NCBI GenBank assembly: GCA_035637315.1 | Contig: DASPXK010000105.1 | Span: 1 to 39,927, forward strand | DNA length: 39,927 nucleotides | Source: DASPXK01 sp035637315 | GTDB taxonomy: Bacteria; Chloroflexota; UBA6077; JACCZL01 | Direction: 5' to 3' | Part shown: piece by piece, positions 1-7,910 of the stretch | Position numbering within the stretch: position 1 is the stretch's first letter | Layout of the letters: each line of letters begins with the position of its first letter | The notes under the pieces: generated by a model | What the model was told of the DNA's origin: nothing | Seen by the model: only the letters and a program-made list of their open reading frames with translations | The model's database searches: none | Position numbers and translations under genes: made by a program

Positions 1-396
1 GGCCTGGGCTTTCTGTTTGCGACCGGCGCGCTCGGCCGAAAGCTGGAGAACGTCCAGATCCGGATCGGCGCGCCGCGTGAGATCTCGGCCAGGACGTTCT
101 TCCCGAACGGTCCCCGCTCCGCTGGCGACGCCGTCACGTACAAGCGTGACCTCGGCGCTTACATCAGCCAGCGCGACCTGCAGCAGCTCTTCGTCAAGTC
201 ACTCGAGACGCCCAATATCGAGGATGAGCACGGCATCCCGTTCCAGATCTTCTACGGCATCTCTGGTAACGCGCGCGCCTTCTGGAGCATCGTCAACGCG
301 CACAGGGTCATCGGCTACGCGCCGGAGGACGACGCCGAGATCAGGTTCGCCGACGAGATCGGCCAGTACCTAGTCGAACCAGGCGGCGGGCGGTAG
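1..396 (+). CDS. NAD-dependent epimerase/dehydratase, C-terminal part (left end cut off)
   Basis: This open frame runs in from the left edge and ends at TAG 394-396, leaving 131 residues. It lacks the Rossmann N-terminus, so cofactor and catalytic motifs are not visible. The visible part matches the C-terminal half of extended short-chain dehydrogenases of the uronate-dehydrogenase/UDP-sugar-epimerase type: a segment around residues 50-60 (ISQRDLQQLF) like the usual 'S.RDLaqLv' helix, then FYGISGNARAFW and a terminal RVIGYAPEDDAE, which matches the family's 'lGy.PqDdaE' ending. Substrate cannot be told from this fragment; a sugar or uronate is usual for the subfamily. The gene points toward the convergent kinase-like gene, with a short repeat remnant between them. 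Confidence 0.72.
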   Translation, partial: GLGFLFATGALGRKLENVQIRIGAPREISARTFFPNGPRSAGDAVTYKRDLGAYISQRDLQQLFVKSLETPNIEDEHGIPFQIFYGISGNARAFWSIVNAHRVIGYAPEDDAEIRFADEIGQYLVEPGGGR

Positions 397-403
397 TCGA
401 TGT

Positions 404-423
404 CACCACCAGGACACCAAGAG
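404..423. repeat. Fragment of a CACCACCAAGACACC-type repeat
   Basis: The 20 bases read CACCACCAGGACACCAAGAG. They match the left arm of the inverted repeat at 34835-34873 (CACCACCAAGACACCGAGAC) at 17 of 20 positions. No matching right arm is present here, so this looks like a decayed or partial copy in the gap between two convergent genes. Confidence 0.45.
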
Positions 424-454
424 CTCTTCGGTTCGTGGCTCGGTTCAACCCGTC

Positions 455-1828
455 TCATGTCAGCATCGACTGCGAGAGGAAGAGCGGCACGAGGCCGACG
501 ACCGAGCCGAGCGCAGACCAGGCGGCCTGGCGAATCCAGCGCGGAGCGTCGTTCGGCAGCTCGTCTACCCGCGGCTGGGTCAGCAGGAAGCCGACCGACG
601 CAAGGACCACAACGACCGAAGCCACGATGACGAGGGGCAGCGCGGCAAAAACCCGCTCCCATGCGGCCGACAGCGGGCCTGAGAACGCTTCGATGAGCAG
701 GAAGGGGATGAACAGCATCAGCCAGCTTGTGACGCCGCACAGGACTCCGACCAGCGCCGCTGGCTGGGTGAGCGGGTGTTTGAGGCGGGCGATCTCGAAA
801 GCGGCCAGGTGGACCGCGAACGTCAGCGCAAACGGATAGAACAAGTCCGCGCGCTGAAGCGTCTTGGCCAGGAACAGCCAGGCGAGGCCGGGGCCAGCCA
901 CGCTCAGCACCGCCGAGACATGGTGAAAGTGTTGCGCGCCGCCCTCCCCGACGGGCGGGAGCGGCCTGCCGCGCAGAAATAGGATCAGCGGGATCACGAT
1001 CCACTGCCAACCGCCGAGCACCCAGATGACGTAGCCGCCCAGGACAGCGCTCAACAAGGCGCTGTCGTCCAGGGTGGTCTGCGGACGCCTGACCGAGGCG
1101 ATCAGCGCGACCACCGCCAGGATGCCCAGATGGAGCGCCAGGTCAGGCACACTCATGCCCAGTAGGTCCTTCAACAGCACGAAGCCGCCCAACGGGATAA
1201 ACAGGTTGTCCAGCCCGCGCCAGGCGATCGCCTCGAACAAGGTCACCATCAGGCCGAGGATCACTCCGATCAGCAGCGTCTCGGCTCGGCCCGCCTGCCC
1301 TGACAGGAGCAGTGGCACGTGGACGCTGAAGAAGGCGACCGTGAAGAAGGCGACTGACCCCTCGGCGCTCTTGCGGCTGCCCTCGACAGTCGTGTACCGC
1401 CAGTGGCCGTATTGCGATCCGACTAGCGCCGCGGCCGTGTCAGCCAGGGCCAGGATGACGATCGGGACGCAATACAGAAGCGGGTCTCGGCCCGAGAGCA
1501 CGAACAGGATGGCCACGCTGAGCGGAAAATAGATCTCGCCCAGCGACTGCCGCGCGACCGAGTCGACAACCCCGCCGTAGTGGTCCTTTAGGCGCGGCAC
1601 GAAGCGCAGGCCGATTAGGAAGCTGACGACCACCGCCGACCAGACGATTACCGGCCACACCGCGTCGAATAGCCAGGGGAACGATAGGGTGATCAGCCCG
1701 ACGCCGATGTGGATCAGCTTTCGGGTCAGTTCGTGATGCTCGGAGCGGGCGCGGTAGACGTGGAGCGCCCTGATCAGGCCGAGCAGCGCGCCCAGCGACA
1801 GCGCTAGCCCGAGCCAGGGGTTCATCAT
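455..1828 (-). CDS. SEC59/DGK1/VTE5-family lipid (phytol/dolichol-type) kinase, integral membrane
   Basis: This is a polytopic membrane protein of 457 residues. The N-terminal half carries hallmarks of the CTP-dependent dolichol kinase / diacylglycerol kinase / phytol kinase family: HELTRKLIHIGVGL near residue 35, an ALADTAAALVGSQYG segment, and EGSRKSAEGSVAFF, which matches the 'D.aA.lvG..fG...k..KS.EGS' signature. Family members phosphorylate isoprenoid or glycerolipid alcohols in the membrane. The protein is roughly twice the size of a single such domain; the second half (about 240-457) has further hydrophobic segments and no motif I recognise. GTG 1831, ATG 1828 and ATG 1825 are consecutive possible starts; an AGGAA sequence upstream suits the first two. 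The P450 gene ends 25 bases upstream, so the two are probably co-transcribed and may act on the same isoprenoid or lipid. Confidence 0.75.
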   Translation of the reverse strand: MMNPWLGLALSLGALLGLIRALHVYRARSEHHELTRKLIHIGVGLITLSFPWLFDAVWPVIVWSAVVVSFLIGLRFVPRLKDHYGGVVDSVARQSLGEIYFPLSVAILFVLSGRDPLLYCVPIVILALADTAAALVGSQYGHWRYTTVEGSRKSAEGSVAFFTVAFFSVHVPLLLSGQAGRAETLLIGVILGLMVTLFEAIAWRGLDNLFIPLGGFVLLKDLLGMSVPDLALHLGILAVVALIASVRRPQTTLDDSALLSAVLGGYVIWVLGGWQWIVIPLILFLRGRPLPPVGEGGAQHFHHVSAVLSVAGPGLAWLFLAKTLQRADLFYPFALTFAVHLAAFEIARLKHPLTQPAALVGVLCGVTSWLMLFIPFLLIEAFSGPLSAAWERVFAALPLVIVASVVVVLASVGFLLTQPRVDELPNDAPRWIRQAAWSALGSVVGLVPLFLSQSMLT

Positions 1829-1853
1829 CACGCCAGGTTCCTACCCCGGGCCG

Positions 1854-3191
1854 CTACCGGTTGTGCAGGATCATCTTCATCCCGTATCTGGGGCGAAGGG
1901 TCAGCGACGGCTTGGGACGGGCCGAGTGCCCTGGAGACAGTTCGAGCCTGAATTTCTGGGCGAGTGTCGCCACTACCAAAGCGGCCTCCATCATGGCGAA
2001 TGAGTTGCCCAGACACAGCCGCTGGCCGCCACCGAACGGGAAGTAGGCAAACCTGTGTATCCGCTTGGCCAGGCCATCAGCCCAGCGGTCGGGGTTGTAG
2101 ACGAGCGGGCCATCATAGAATCGGGGATCACGATGGATCACCCACTGGCTCATGAGGATGTTCGTGCCGGCCGGGACCAAATATCCGCCGATCTCGCAAT
2201 TGTTGATCGTCTCGCGACCCAGGACCCAGAAAGGCGGATAGAGCCGCATCGACTCTGTAACCAGCATCTCAGTGTATTGAAGCTGTGGCAGATCCGCTAC
2301 GGTGGGTGGCCGGCCCTTCAGCACGGTCTCGAGCTCGGCCCAGAGTTTGGCCTCCACTTCAGGGTGCTGCGACAGCAAATACCAGGTCCAGGAGAGCGCG
2401 ACGGCAGTGGTCTCGTGGCCAGCTACGACCAGGGTCACCATCTCGTCTCGCAGCTGCTGGTCCGTCATGCGGCTTCCGTCCTCGTCCTGCAGATGCAGGA
2501 AGGTCGAGAGGAGATCGCCACGGTCCTCGCCGCTAGCTCGCCGCTGGCCGATGATCTCGTAGACGATCTTGTCCAGCCTCTGCACCGCTCTGCGAAGGCG
2601 CAGGTTGGCAGGAGTCGGGATGCTGTCGGGGATGATGTTCATGCTCTCCGTACGCGTCCTGAAGTCGTCCATAACGACCGCGAGAGCCTCGCCGACATCG
2701 GGGGCATCCCTGGCGACGTCGGCATCAAAGAGCGCCTTGGCCACGATCTCGAGCGTAAGCCGCATCATGTCGGCGTGGAGGTCGCGCGTTTCACCGTCCT
2801 TCCAGCCGGCGGCCATTCGCTCGGTATAGGCGGCCATGACGTTGCCGTAGCTCGCGATGCGCTCCCTGTGGAAGGCTGGCTGAGCCATCCGACGCTGTCG
2901 CAGCCAGAAATCGCCCTCGCTCGTGAACAGGCCGTTACCCGCCAACTGCTTATTGAGGTCGAAGGCGAAGAAGTGCTTGAGGAAGTTATGGTGGTGGGTG
3001 ACCAGGACGTCCTCGACATACTCCGGGCTGGTCAGCAACACGACTTTCGTGCGCCCAAAACGCAGCGAAGTTATGTCGCCGTACTCCCTGGAACACTGGG
3101 TGAAAAAGTCGAGCACACCACGCTTGACCTCCGGCAAATGGCCGCTAAGGAAGTGGCCTTTTGGGCCGGGGGGGAGGACTGCAGTGGCCAC
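1854..3191 (-). CDS. Cytochrome P450
   Basis: The protein is 445 residues from the chosen start. It has the full P450 signature set: I-helix AGHETT (about 257-262) for oxygen activation, K-helix ExxR (ESMR, 313-316), and heme loop FGGGQRLCLG (386-395) with Cys393 as the thiolate ligand. The PPGPKGHFLSGH hinge stands at the N-terminus with no membrane anchor, so it is probably a soluble bacterial class needing separate redox partners; none are encoded nearby. The frame stays open to GTG 3257, but GGAG at 3200-3203 is 8 bases before GTG 3191, which decides the start. It is followed closely by the kinase-like gene. The substrate is unknown; pairing with a VTE5-type kinase suggests a fatty or isoprenoid compound (inference). 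Confidence 0.93.
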   Translation of the reverse strand: MATAVLPPGPKGHFLSGHLPEVKRGVLDFFTQCSREYGDITSLRFGRTKVVLLTSPEYVEDVLVTHHHNFLKHFFAFDLNKQLAGNGLFTSEGDFWLRQRRMAQPAFHRERIASYGNVMAAYTERMAAGWKDGETRDLHADMMRLTLEIVAKALFDADVARDAPDVGEALAVVMDDFRTRTESMNIIPDSIPTPANLRLRRAVQRLDKIVYEIIGQRRASGEDRGDLLSTFLHLQDEDGSRMTDQQLRDEMVTLVVAGHETTAVALSWTWYLLSQHPEVEAKLWAELETVLKGRPPTVADLPQLQYTEMLVTESMRLYPPFWVLGRETINNCEIGGYLVPAGTNILMSQWVIHRDPRFYDGPLVYNPDRWADGLAKRIHRFAYFPFGGGQRLCLGNSFAMMEAALVVATLAQKFRLELSPGHSARPKPSLTLRPRYGMKMILHNR

Positions 3192-3285
3192 GGCAACCGC
3201 TCCTTTTACAGTGCCCGTCTGCGCCTGAGCTGACGGTAGCCTTCGTCGTCCATGCACGCCGCGGATGAGTGTCCGCGCGGCCGAT

Positions 3286-3294
3286 GTTGTATCA
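3286..3294 (-). promoter_or_regulatory. Extended -10 candidate for the P450-kinase pair
   Basis: On the minus strand the bases read TGATACAAC, an extended -10 (TGn plus TACAAC) about 95 bases before the P450 start. No convincing -35 is seen. The rest of the gap 3192-3460 holds no gene I can support. The same TGn-TAnAnT form recurs at five to six other gene starts in the window. Confidence 0.35.
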
Positions 3295-3460
3295 CCTGCT
3301 GGCGGCCGTCCCCAACATCTGCGCTCACGCGTCCGACCATCTCAATGGACTGACGACGTCTGGCGCTCACTTGTTCCGGCCCTGTCTGTCCCTGAGCTCC
3401 CCATCCGGCGAGGCACATGCGCGAGGTCGAGCGTGTCCGCATCGCTGCCCCGGCCCCCCG

Positions 3461-3919
3461 TTACGGCACGACCTGCCTTTCTTCATACTGGGCCAGACGC
3501 TCGTCGAGCTGGCGAACGCGGCGGCTGAGAACCCCGAGAAGCGTGATCGCCACGTCGGGTGCCCGATGTAGCTCTTGCTGGAACTCCCACCGCGAAAGGA
3601 GGGCACATGTCGTCGGCTGTCGGGCGGTGACTGAACTGGAGCGGGCCTCGTCGTCGAGCAACGCCATTTCTCCGAACACGTCGCCTGGGCCGAGCGTCGC
3701 CAAGACAGCGGTTCCGCCTGCGCCTGCCTCCGGCGCGCGGCGCACCTCCACCTGGCCATCAAGGATCAGATAGAGTGTCACCGCGGACGAGCCCTGGCGG
3801 AGGATGGTAGTGTCCGCCTCGAACGTCCGCGTCGTCATCGCACGCGCGAGCCGCTCGCGATGGCGACGGTCGAGCGAGGCGAAGAGCGGCGCATCGGCCA
3901 GCGCCTCCTCGAGCGTCAC
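3461..3919 (-). CDS. Stand-alone cyclic-nucleotide-binding domain protein
   Basis: The protein has 152 residues and is essentially one Crp-type cNMP-binding domain without a DNA-binding helix-turn-helix. The beta-roll spans about residues 10-105, and the phosphate-binding cassette reads FGEMALLDDEARSSS (82-96), with Glu84 and Arg93 in the positions that contact ribose and cyclic phosphate. The C-terminal helix (about 115-150) is charged, could pair as a dimer helix, and ends in a short tail. The start is GTG 3919 with a G-rich Shine-Dalgarno (GAGGGGG) a few bases upstream; the frame ends with TAA. It lies 88 bases downstream of the GH3 gene and 269 bases upstream of the P450. Without an output domain it may act as a regulatory subunit or cAMP sink. 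A class III cyclase is encoded 8 kb away. Confidence 0.85.
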   Translation of the reverse strand: MTLEEALADAPLFASLDRRHRERLARAMTTRTFEADTTILRQGSSAVTLYLILDGQVEVRRAPEAGAGGTAVLATLGPGDVFGEMALLDDEARSSSVTARQPTTCALLSRWEFQQELHRAPDVAITLLGVLSRRVRQLDERLAQYEERQVVP

Positions 3920-4007
3920 CTCGCCCCCTCATGGCCGCTTCGCGCTGCCGGCTCCGGGTCCCAGGTTTGCGCCCAGCCGAGGCCGGCACCCCGACTCCCG
4001 GAGCCGT

Positions 4008-5684
4008 TCACCCGACTTCCTCCAACACTTTGAAGTCGCGGCCGAAATCCTGGTCCGGCGTCAGATGAGGGACCTTGAATTGAGCCTCCGGCGTGCCAGC
4101 GGTCACGCGCGTCTGGCGATAGGCCTCGTACGTACCCGGCGCGACCAAGCGAAGGATCGGGGACCCAAGCCGCTGAGACTCGCGCTTCGTCTCGTACTCG
4201 ACGTTCTGGTCCGATAGCTGGCGGTCCAGGGCCGCCACAAGGGCCTCGGCCTGCTCAGGGGCCAGCGAGTCACTGGTCTCCAGCAGGACGGCGTAGCGCG
4301 GCGGCGACCCGAACTGGGGAACGGCCGTGAAGTGGCGGACAATCTGCCCGAGTCCCAGCGACTCAACCGCGCCCATCATCGCAGCTGTGACTTGTTGCTC
4401 GGCCAGCTTCTCGCCCGTCAGCGACGTGATCCCCCTCCCCTTGCGCACGAACTCGATAACCGGGGCGTCGTGGTAGTAGTCCACTACCCGTATGACGTCG
4501 TTGATGTCATACCGATACAGACCCGCCGAGGTCGTGAGCAGGATGTAGTAGTCCCGATTCGGCTGAAGCTGCTCGCAGGTGACGACCGGTGGGTCCGGAC
4601 GCTCACGCTCGTCCACCGGCACGAACTCATAGAAGTGCGTCGTAATGGCCAGCGCGCCCGCCGCGCCGGCATTCGCCAAGGGGATCGAGCCGAACCCCTC
4701 GCTAGCCATGTATCCACGATCGCGCGTCCGCAGGTCGCCGAACCAGTGGCCCAGCTGCCGGAAATAGAGCGGCATCGTGCCGCCCTTCCAACAGGCCAAT
4801 CCGGCCAGCTTGGGCCAGATTTGCCGAGGCGACAGCTCGCCGGCCTCACGAAACAGCGCGGCCAGCTCGTCGGCGCGGCGCGGGTTGGGCGCCAGCTTCG
4901 GGCGCAGAGCCTTGGCCAGCCAGGGCTCCAGCTCGCCGAGCGCACTGGCGGTGCCGCCCCGAACCTCGGCGATCAGTCGCTCGGCGTGGGTCTGAAGCTT
5001 TTCACAGAGCAACAGGATCGAGCTGGGGTTCAGGGTGGAGATCAGCGTGACCGGCGCCTCCACCGCCAGGCGGAGGGTCAGATAGTACTTGAGCTCGACG
5101 TCCTTGATTAGCGCGATCTCGTATGGCAGCACGAAGTGGCTGCGCACCAGGGCAGGTTGACGTTTGACGATGAAGCCGGACAACGCTCCGTACGGAATAC
5201 CGGCCGCCGTATAGCCCTCCACGTCGCAGCTGGAGGTGACCAGGAACTGGCCGGAGCTGCCCTCCGTAAAGTCCTGGACAACGCGCCACATGAAGATCTG
5301 GACGGCGTGGTTGTACTCCGACAGGTACGAAGGTGTGACCGGGATCAGTTTCGCCTTGCCGGTCGTCCCGCTGGTGACGGCGAACATCAGCGGATCGTCG
5401 GCGGTCAGCAGCCCGTGTTCACCCTTCGCCATGCGGTCGATGTAGGGGGCCAGCGACTCGTACGTGGTGATCGGCGCGTTGCGCTGGAAGTCGGCCACGC
5501 TGCGGACCGAGCCGAAGCCGTGTGCACGCCCGTACTCGGTGTCCTTGTTGCGCCTGAGAATCGCCAGGACCTTCGCGGACTGGGCACCCTCCGGGTCGCG
5601 GCTGGCCGCCTCGAACCGCCGGGCGTCCTTGAACCAGCGCCAGAGCTGGCCGGCCGCCACCGCCGCGCTTGCCACCGTATTCAT
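4008..5684 (-). CDS. GH3-family acyl-acid amido synthetase
   Basis: The 558-residue product matches the full length of the GH3 (auxin-responsive promoter) family. GH3 enzymes are ANL-superfamily ligases that adenylate a carboxylic acid and transfer it to an amino acid. Visible features are the ATP-binding TSGTTGK (104-110) followed by LIPVTPSYLSEY, the YRYDINDVIRVV segment corresponding to the family's 'YRY..GDvi' motif, and SLTGEKLAEQQV before the C-terminal lid domain. GH3 proteins are best known from plants, where they conjugate auxin or jasmonate; bacterial members are mostly uncharacterised. ATG 5684 overlaps the stop of the upstream enolase-superfamily gene as ATGA, so translation is coupled. 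The neighbouring enzymes suggest a path that makes and then epimerises or cleaves amino-acid conjugates (inference). Confidence 0.88.
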   Translation of the reverse strand: MNTVASAAVAAGQLWRWFKDARRFEAASRDPEGAQSAKVLAILRRNKDTEYGRAHGFGSVRSVADFQRNAPITTYESLAPYIDRMAKGEHGLLTADDPLMFAVTSGTTGKAKLIPVTPSYLSEYNHAVQIFMWRVVQDFTEGSSGQFLVTSSCDVEGYTAAGIPYGALSGFIVKRQPALVRSHFVLPYEIALIKDVELKYYLTLRLAVEAPVTLISTLNPSSILLLCEKLQTHAERLIAEVRGGTASALGELEPWLAKALRPKLAPNPRRADELAALFREAGELSPRQIWPKLAGLACWKGGTMPLYFRQLGHWFGDLRTRDRGYMASEGFGSIPLANAGAAGALAITTHFYEFVPVDERERPDPPVVTCEQLQPNRDYYILLTTSAGLYRYDINDVIRVVDYYHDAPVIEFVRKGRGITSLTGEKLAEQQVTAAMMGAVESLGLGQIVRHFTAVPQFGSPPRYAVLLETSDSLAPEQAEALVAALDRQLSDQNVEYETKRESQRLGSPILRLVAPGTYEAYRQTRVTAGTPEAQFKVPHLTPDQDFGRDFKVLEEVG

Positions 5685-6874
5685 GCTCGCGTGTCCGCCA
5701 CTGCCTCCGCTGTCGCCTGCTGTACTCCCGACGCGTCGAGCGCGGCGTGGCCCTGGGCCATTTCGGCGACGCGGGACCCGAGCACATGCACGCCAAGCCC
5801 CGGACCCGCCAGCGCCGGTGCTCGACCGCGGTGACCGATTTTGACGTTCTCGCGGGTCAGGTCACGCCGCAGCAAGATTCGATAGCCAGACCCTTCCAGA
5901 TAGCGGAACGGGGTTGGAGCGACGGTAGCCACAAGGCGCCCGGTCGCGGTGAGAATGCCGCTCTCGCCAACCTGAGTGCCGAGCTGGCATTCGACGCCGG
6001 CCTGCTGCGCCAACCCCGAGATCGCCAGCGCGGTCAACGGCCCGCCGCACTTGGATACCCGCACGTTGAACAGATTACAGGCCCGCTCGGCAAGCAGTCG
6101 CTCGGCGTCGGCCAACGAGCAAAGTGACTCGTCGACGATTACGTCCTCCGGCAGCTCGGCGGTCAGCCGCCGGAGTCCAGCCACGTCGTCGGCTGGGACG
6201 GGCTGCTCGTAAGCGCGGATGCCGAAAGGCCGCAGCCTTTCCGCCATCCGCAGCGTCTCGTCGGCCGTCCAGGCGCAGTTGACGTCGACTCTGAGCTCCA
6301 CGCCCGGGCCCAGGATCCGCCGCGCGGTCTTCACGGTCCGCAGGTCGGCATCCGGGTCCTGGCCGACCTTCAACTTGACCGTCTCGAGGCCATACAGCCG
6401 ACACAGCAACAGGAGCGCGAGCAGCCCGGCGCCGTGCCCAAACGGGATCACGCCACTGTAGGCGACGATGGGGCGAGCCACTCCACCAAGGAAGTCGGAG
6501 GCTGGACGCCCCAGCGCCTGGCCGAGCGCATCCAGCAGCGCCGTCTCCACGGCGCACCATGCGGCGCCGGCAGGCGCTCGACCACGATGCAGCTGGGCCC
6601 CAAGCGCTCCGAGGCTTGCCCTCACGTCGGCGGTGTCGAGCTCCCGTCCGATCAGCGCCGGGCCGTATTCGTCGCGCACCCGGGCTAGCGCCGACTCGGG
6701 CGTCTCACCGGTCACGTAGTCGCGCGGCACCCCCTCACCGTAACCGACCGCACCGCCCGCCAGACGCGCCGCGACCACCAGGTTCTGAGAGCTGGCTCGG
6801 GTGGCCAGGGCATGCCCAAAACTGAAGCGGAATGGCAGCTCAACCTCCCAGGCTTCCAGGCGCTCAAGACGCAT
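5681..6874 (-). CDS. Mandelate racemase/muconate lactonizing enzyme family protein (enolase superfamily)
   Basis: The 397-residue protein has the two-domain enolase-superfamily layout. The N-terminal capping domain (1-130) includes GYGEGVPRDYVTGE. The barrel carries KLKVG with the catalytic lysine pair Lys167-x-Lys169, metal ligands Asp197 (VDVN), Glu223 (YEQP) and Asp248 (VDES), and the second base Lys275 in VSKCGG. This full set is that of the MLE subgroup, which contains cycloisomerases, o-succinylbenzoate synthases and dipeptide epimerases. The 'GEGVPRDYVTGE' region and KxK/K arrangement resemble dipeptide-epimerase-like members most to my eye, but the loop that sets specificity cannot be judged reliably. 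It overlaps the hydrolase gene upstream by 11 bases and the GH3 gene downstream by 4, so the three form one operon. Confidence 0.85.
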   Translation of the reverse strand: MRLERLEAWEVELPFRFSFGHALATRASSQNLVVAARLAGGAVGYGEGVPRDYVTGETPESALARVRDEYGPALIGRELDTADVRASLGALGAQLHRGRAPAGAAWCAVETALLDALGQALGRPASDFLGGVARPIVAYSGVIPFGHGAGLLALLLLCRLYGLETVKLKVGQDPDADLRTVKTARRILGPGVELRVDVNCAWTADETLRMAERLRPFGIRAYEQPVPADDVAGLRRLTAELPEDVIVDESLCSLADAERLLAERACNLFNVRVSKCGGPLTALAISGLAQQAGVECQLGTQVGESGILTATGRLVATVAPTPFRYLEGSGYRILLRRDLTRENVKIGHRGRAPALAGPGLGVHVLGSRVAEMAQGHAALDASGVQQATAEAVADTRA

Positions 6875-7817
6875 TCTGGCCTCCAGAGCTAGCCGAGCCC
6901 GCGGCCCGTGACAGCACCCACTCGGTCAGGTCGGCCCGGTACTGCGTGGCGTCGGCGTCGAAGTCCAGCAGATGTCCGCCGCCTGGGTACACGACGATCG
7001 TCTTATCCTGCCCGGGCACCTTGGCGAACCAGCGCCGGGTGACCTCGACATCGGCGATTGGGTCAAGCTCACCCTGCAGCACCAGCAACGGCAGTCGGAT
7101 TCGAGGCGTCACTCGATCGCGCTGGCGGTCCATTCGGACGGTCTCCCAGAGGAAGCGGAGGGTGAACCTGCGGAGCTGAAGACTGTCGGCTCGTACAAAG
7201 GCCTGCCGGGCAGGATTGGGCGTGGCCATCTCGGGCCGCAGGGGTGAGCTCAGCGACCACCGCGGCACGAGTCGTGCCCCGGCGACCACGGCCAGGCGAG
7301 CCGGCAATGGCGGATTGGCACGCGATGCGAACACGGGTCCCAGCAGAACTAGCCCTGCCGCGGCCACAGACGGCTGAGCGGCGTAGATCACCGCGAGCTT
7401 GGCTGCCCAGCTCGAGGCCGCCACGAACAGCGGCGCGTCCGGCCGTTCGTCGCTCGCGAGGGCAGCGAAGGCTCGGAGGTCGGCGAGCGCGTCTTCATAG
7501 CGGGCCAGATGCCCACGCGGACCCTCGCTGCGCCCCGATCCGCGTCGGTCGGGCGCGTAGACCGCAACGCCGGCCGCGGCCAGGTGCTGGGCTGTGTCGC
7601 CGAACCAGACGGCGTGCCCAGCAATGCCGTGAACGAGAAGGAGCACGGCACGGGCCGGTTGGGCGGCGCTCGTCCAGCTCAGGTAGTGCAGCCGGATACC
7701 GTCGTGCGCGACCGCCCAGCGGCTCTCCGCGATCGCGGGACCGTCCGAGCGCCTGCCAGCGACTGTGCCTGCCTGCCCCTCGATGGCTGCCATCCACCCC
7801 GAACTCTGCCGCCCCAC
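6864..7817 (-). CDS. Alpha/beta hydrolase (monoacylglycerol-lipase/lysophospholipase-like)
   Basis: The protein has up to 317 residues and a Hydrolase_4/serine-aminopeptidase-S33 fold. The oxyanion strand is LLLVHGIAGHAVWF, followed by YAPDRRGSGRSEGPRGH, the 'DhrGhGrS.G.rG' pattern of monoacylglycerol lipases. The nucleophile elbow is unusual: LFVAASSWAAKLA gives A-S-S-W-A where GxSxG is expected. The acid and histidine are in LQGELDPIADVEVT and PGGGHLLDFD. GTG 7817 is the first start; ATG 7793 is an alternative, and neither has an ideal ribosome site. It is the first gene of the hydrolase-enolase-GH3 operon, with an extended -10 upstream at 7890-7898. It is likely cytoplasmic, as no signal peptide is visible. 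Confidence 0.85.
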   Translation of the reverse strand: MGRQSSGWMAAIEGQAGTVAGRRSDGPAIAESRWAVAHDGIRLHYLSWTSAAQPARAVLLLVHGIAGHAVWFGDTAQHLAAAGVAVYAPDRRGSGRSEGPRGHLARYEDALADLRAFAALASDERPDAPLFVAASSWAAKLAVIYAAQPSVAAAGLVLLGPVFASRANPPLPARLAVVAGARLVPRWSLSSPLRPEMATPNPARQAFVRADSLQLRRFTLRFLWETVRMDRQRDRVTPRIRLPLLVLQGELDPIADVEVTRRWFAKVPGQDKTIVVYPGGGHLLDFDADATQYRADLTEWVLSRAAGSASSGGQNAS

Positions 7818-7889
7818 AGCCTCCGCACAAGGCGCACCCTCGGCCCGGCGGTCTGGACGCAGGGCGGACCCAAAAGCGCGGGTGAGGCG

Positions 7890-7898
7890 AGTATAGCA
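7890..7898 (-). promoter_or_regulatory. Extended -10 promoter element for the hydrolase-enolase-GH3 operon
   Basis: The minus strand reads TGCTATACT: an extended TG and a near-consensus TATACT hexamer. Transcription would start near 7883, leaving a leader of about 65 bases before GTG 7817. It sits in the only gap (7818-7910) upstream of the operon. No clear -35 is present. Confidence 0.5.
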
Positions 7899-7910
7899 GG
7901 GGACGGTGCC

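Noticed and set aside
2055..3233. Plus-strand frame of 392 codons across the P450
   Set aside because: Antisense shadow of a clear P450; no recognisable motif.
3192..3257. Longer P450 start at GTG 3257
   Set aside because: GGAG at 3200-3203 fits GTG 3191, and the extra residues are not P450-like.
3206..3442. Possible 78-residue minus-strand gene in the gap upstream of the P450
   Set aside because: No Shine-Dalgarno, no hydrophobic or folded pattern, and it overlaps the P450 start region.
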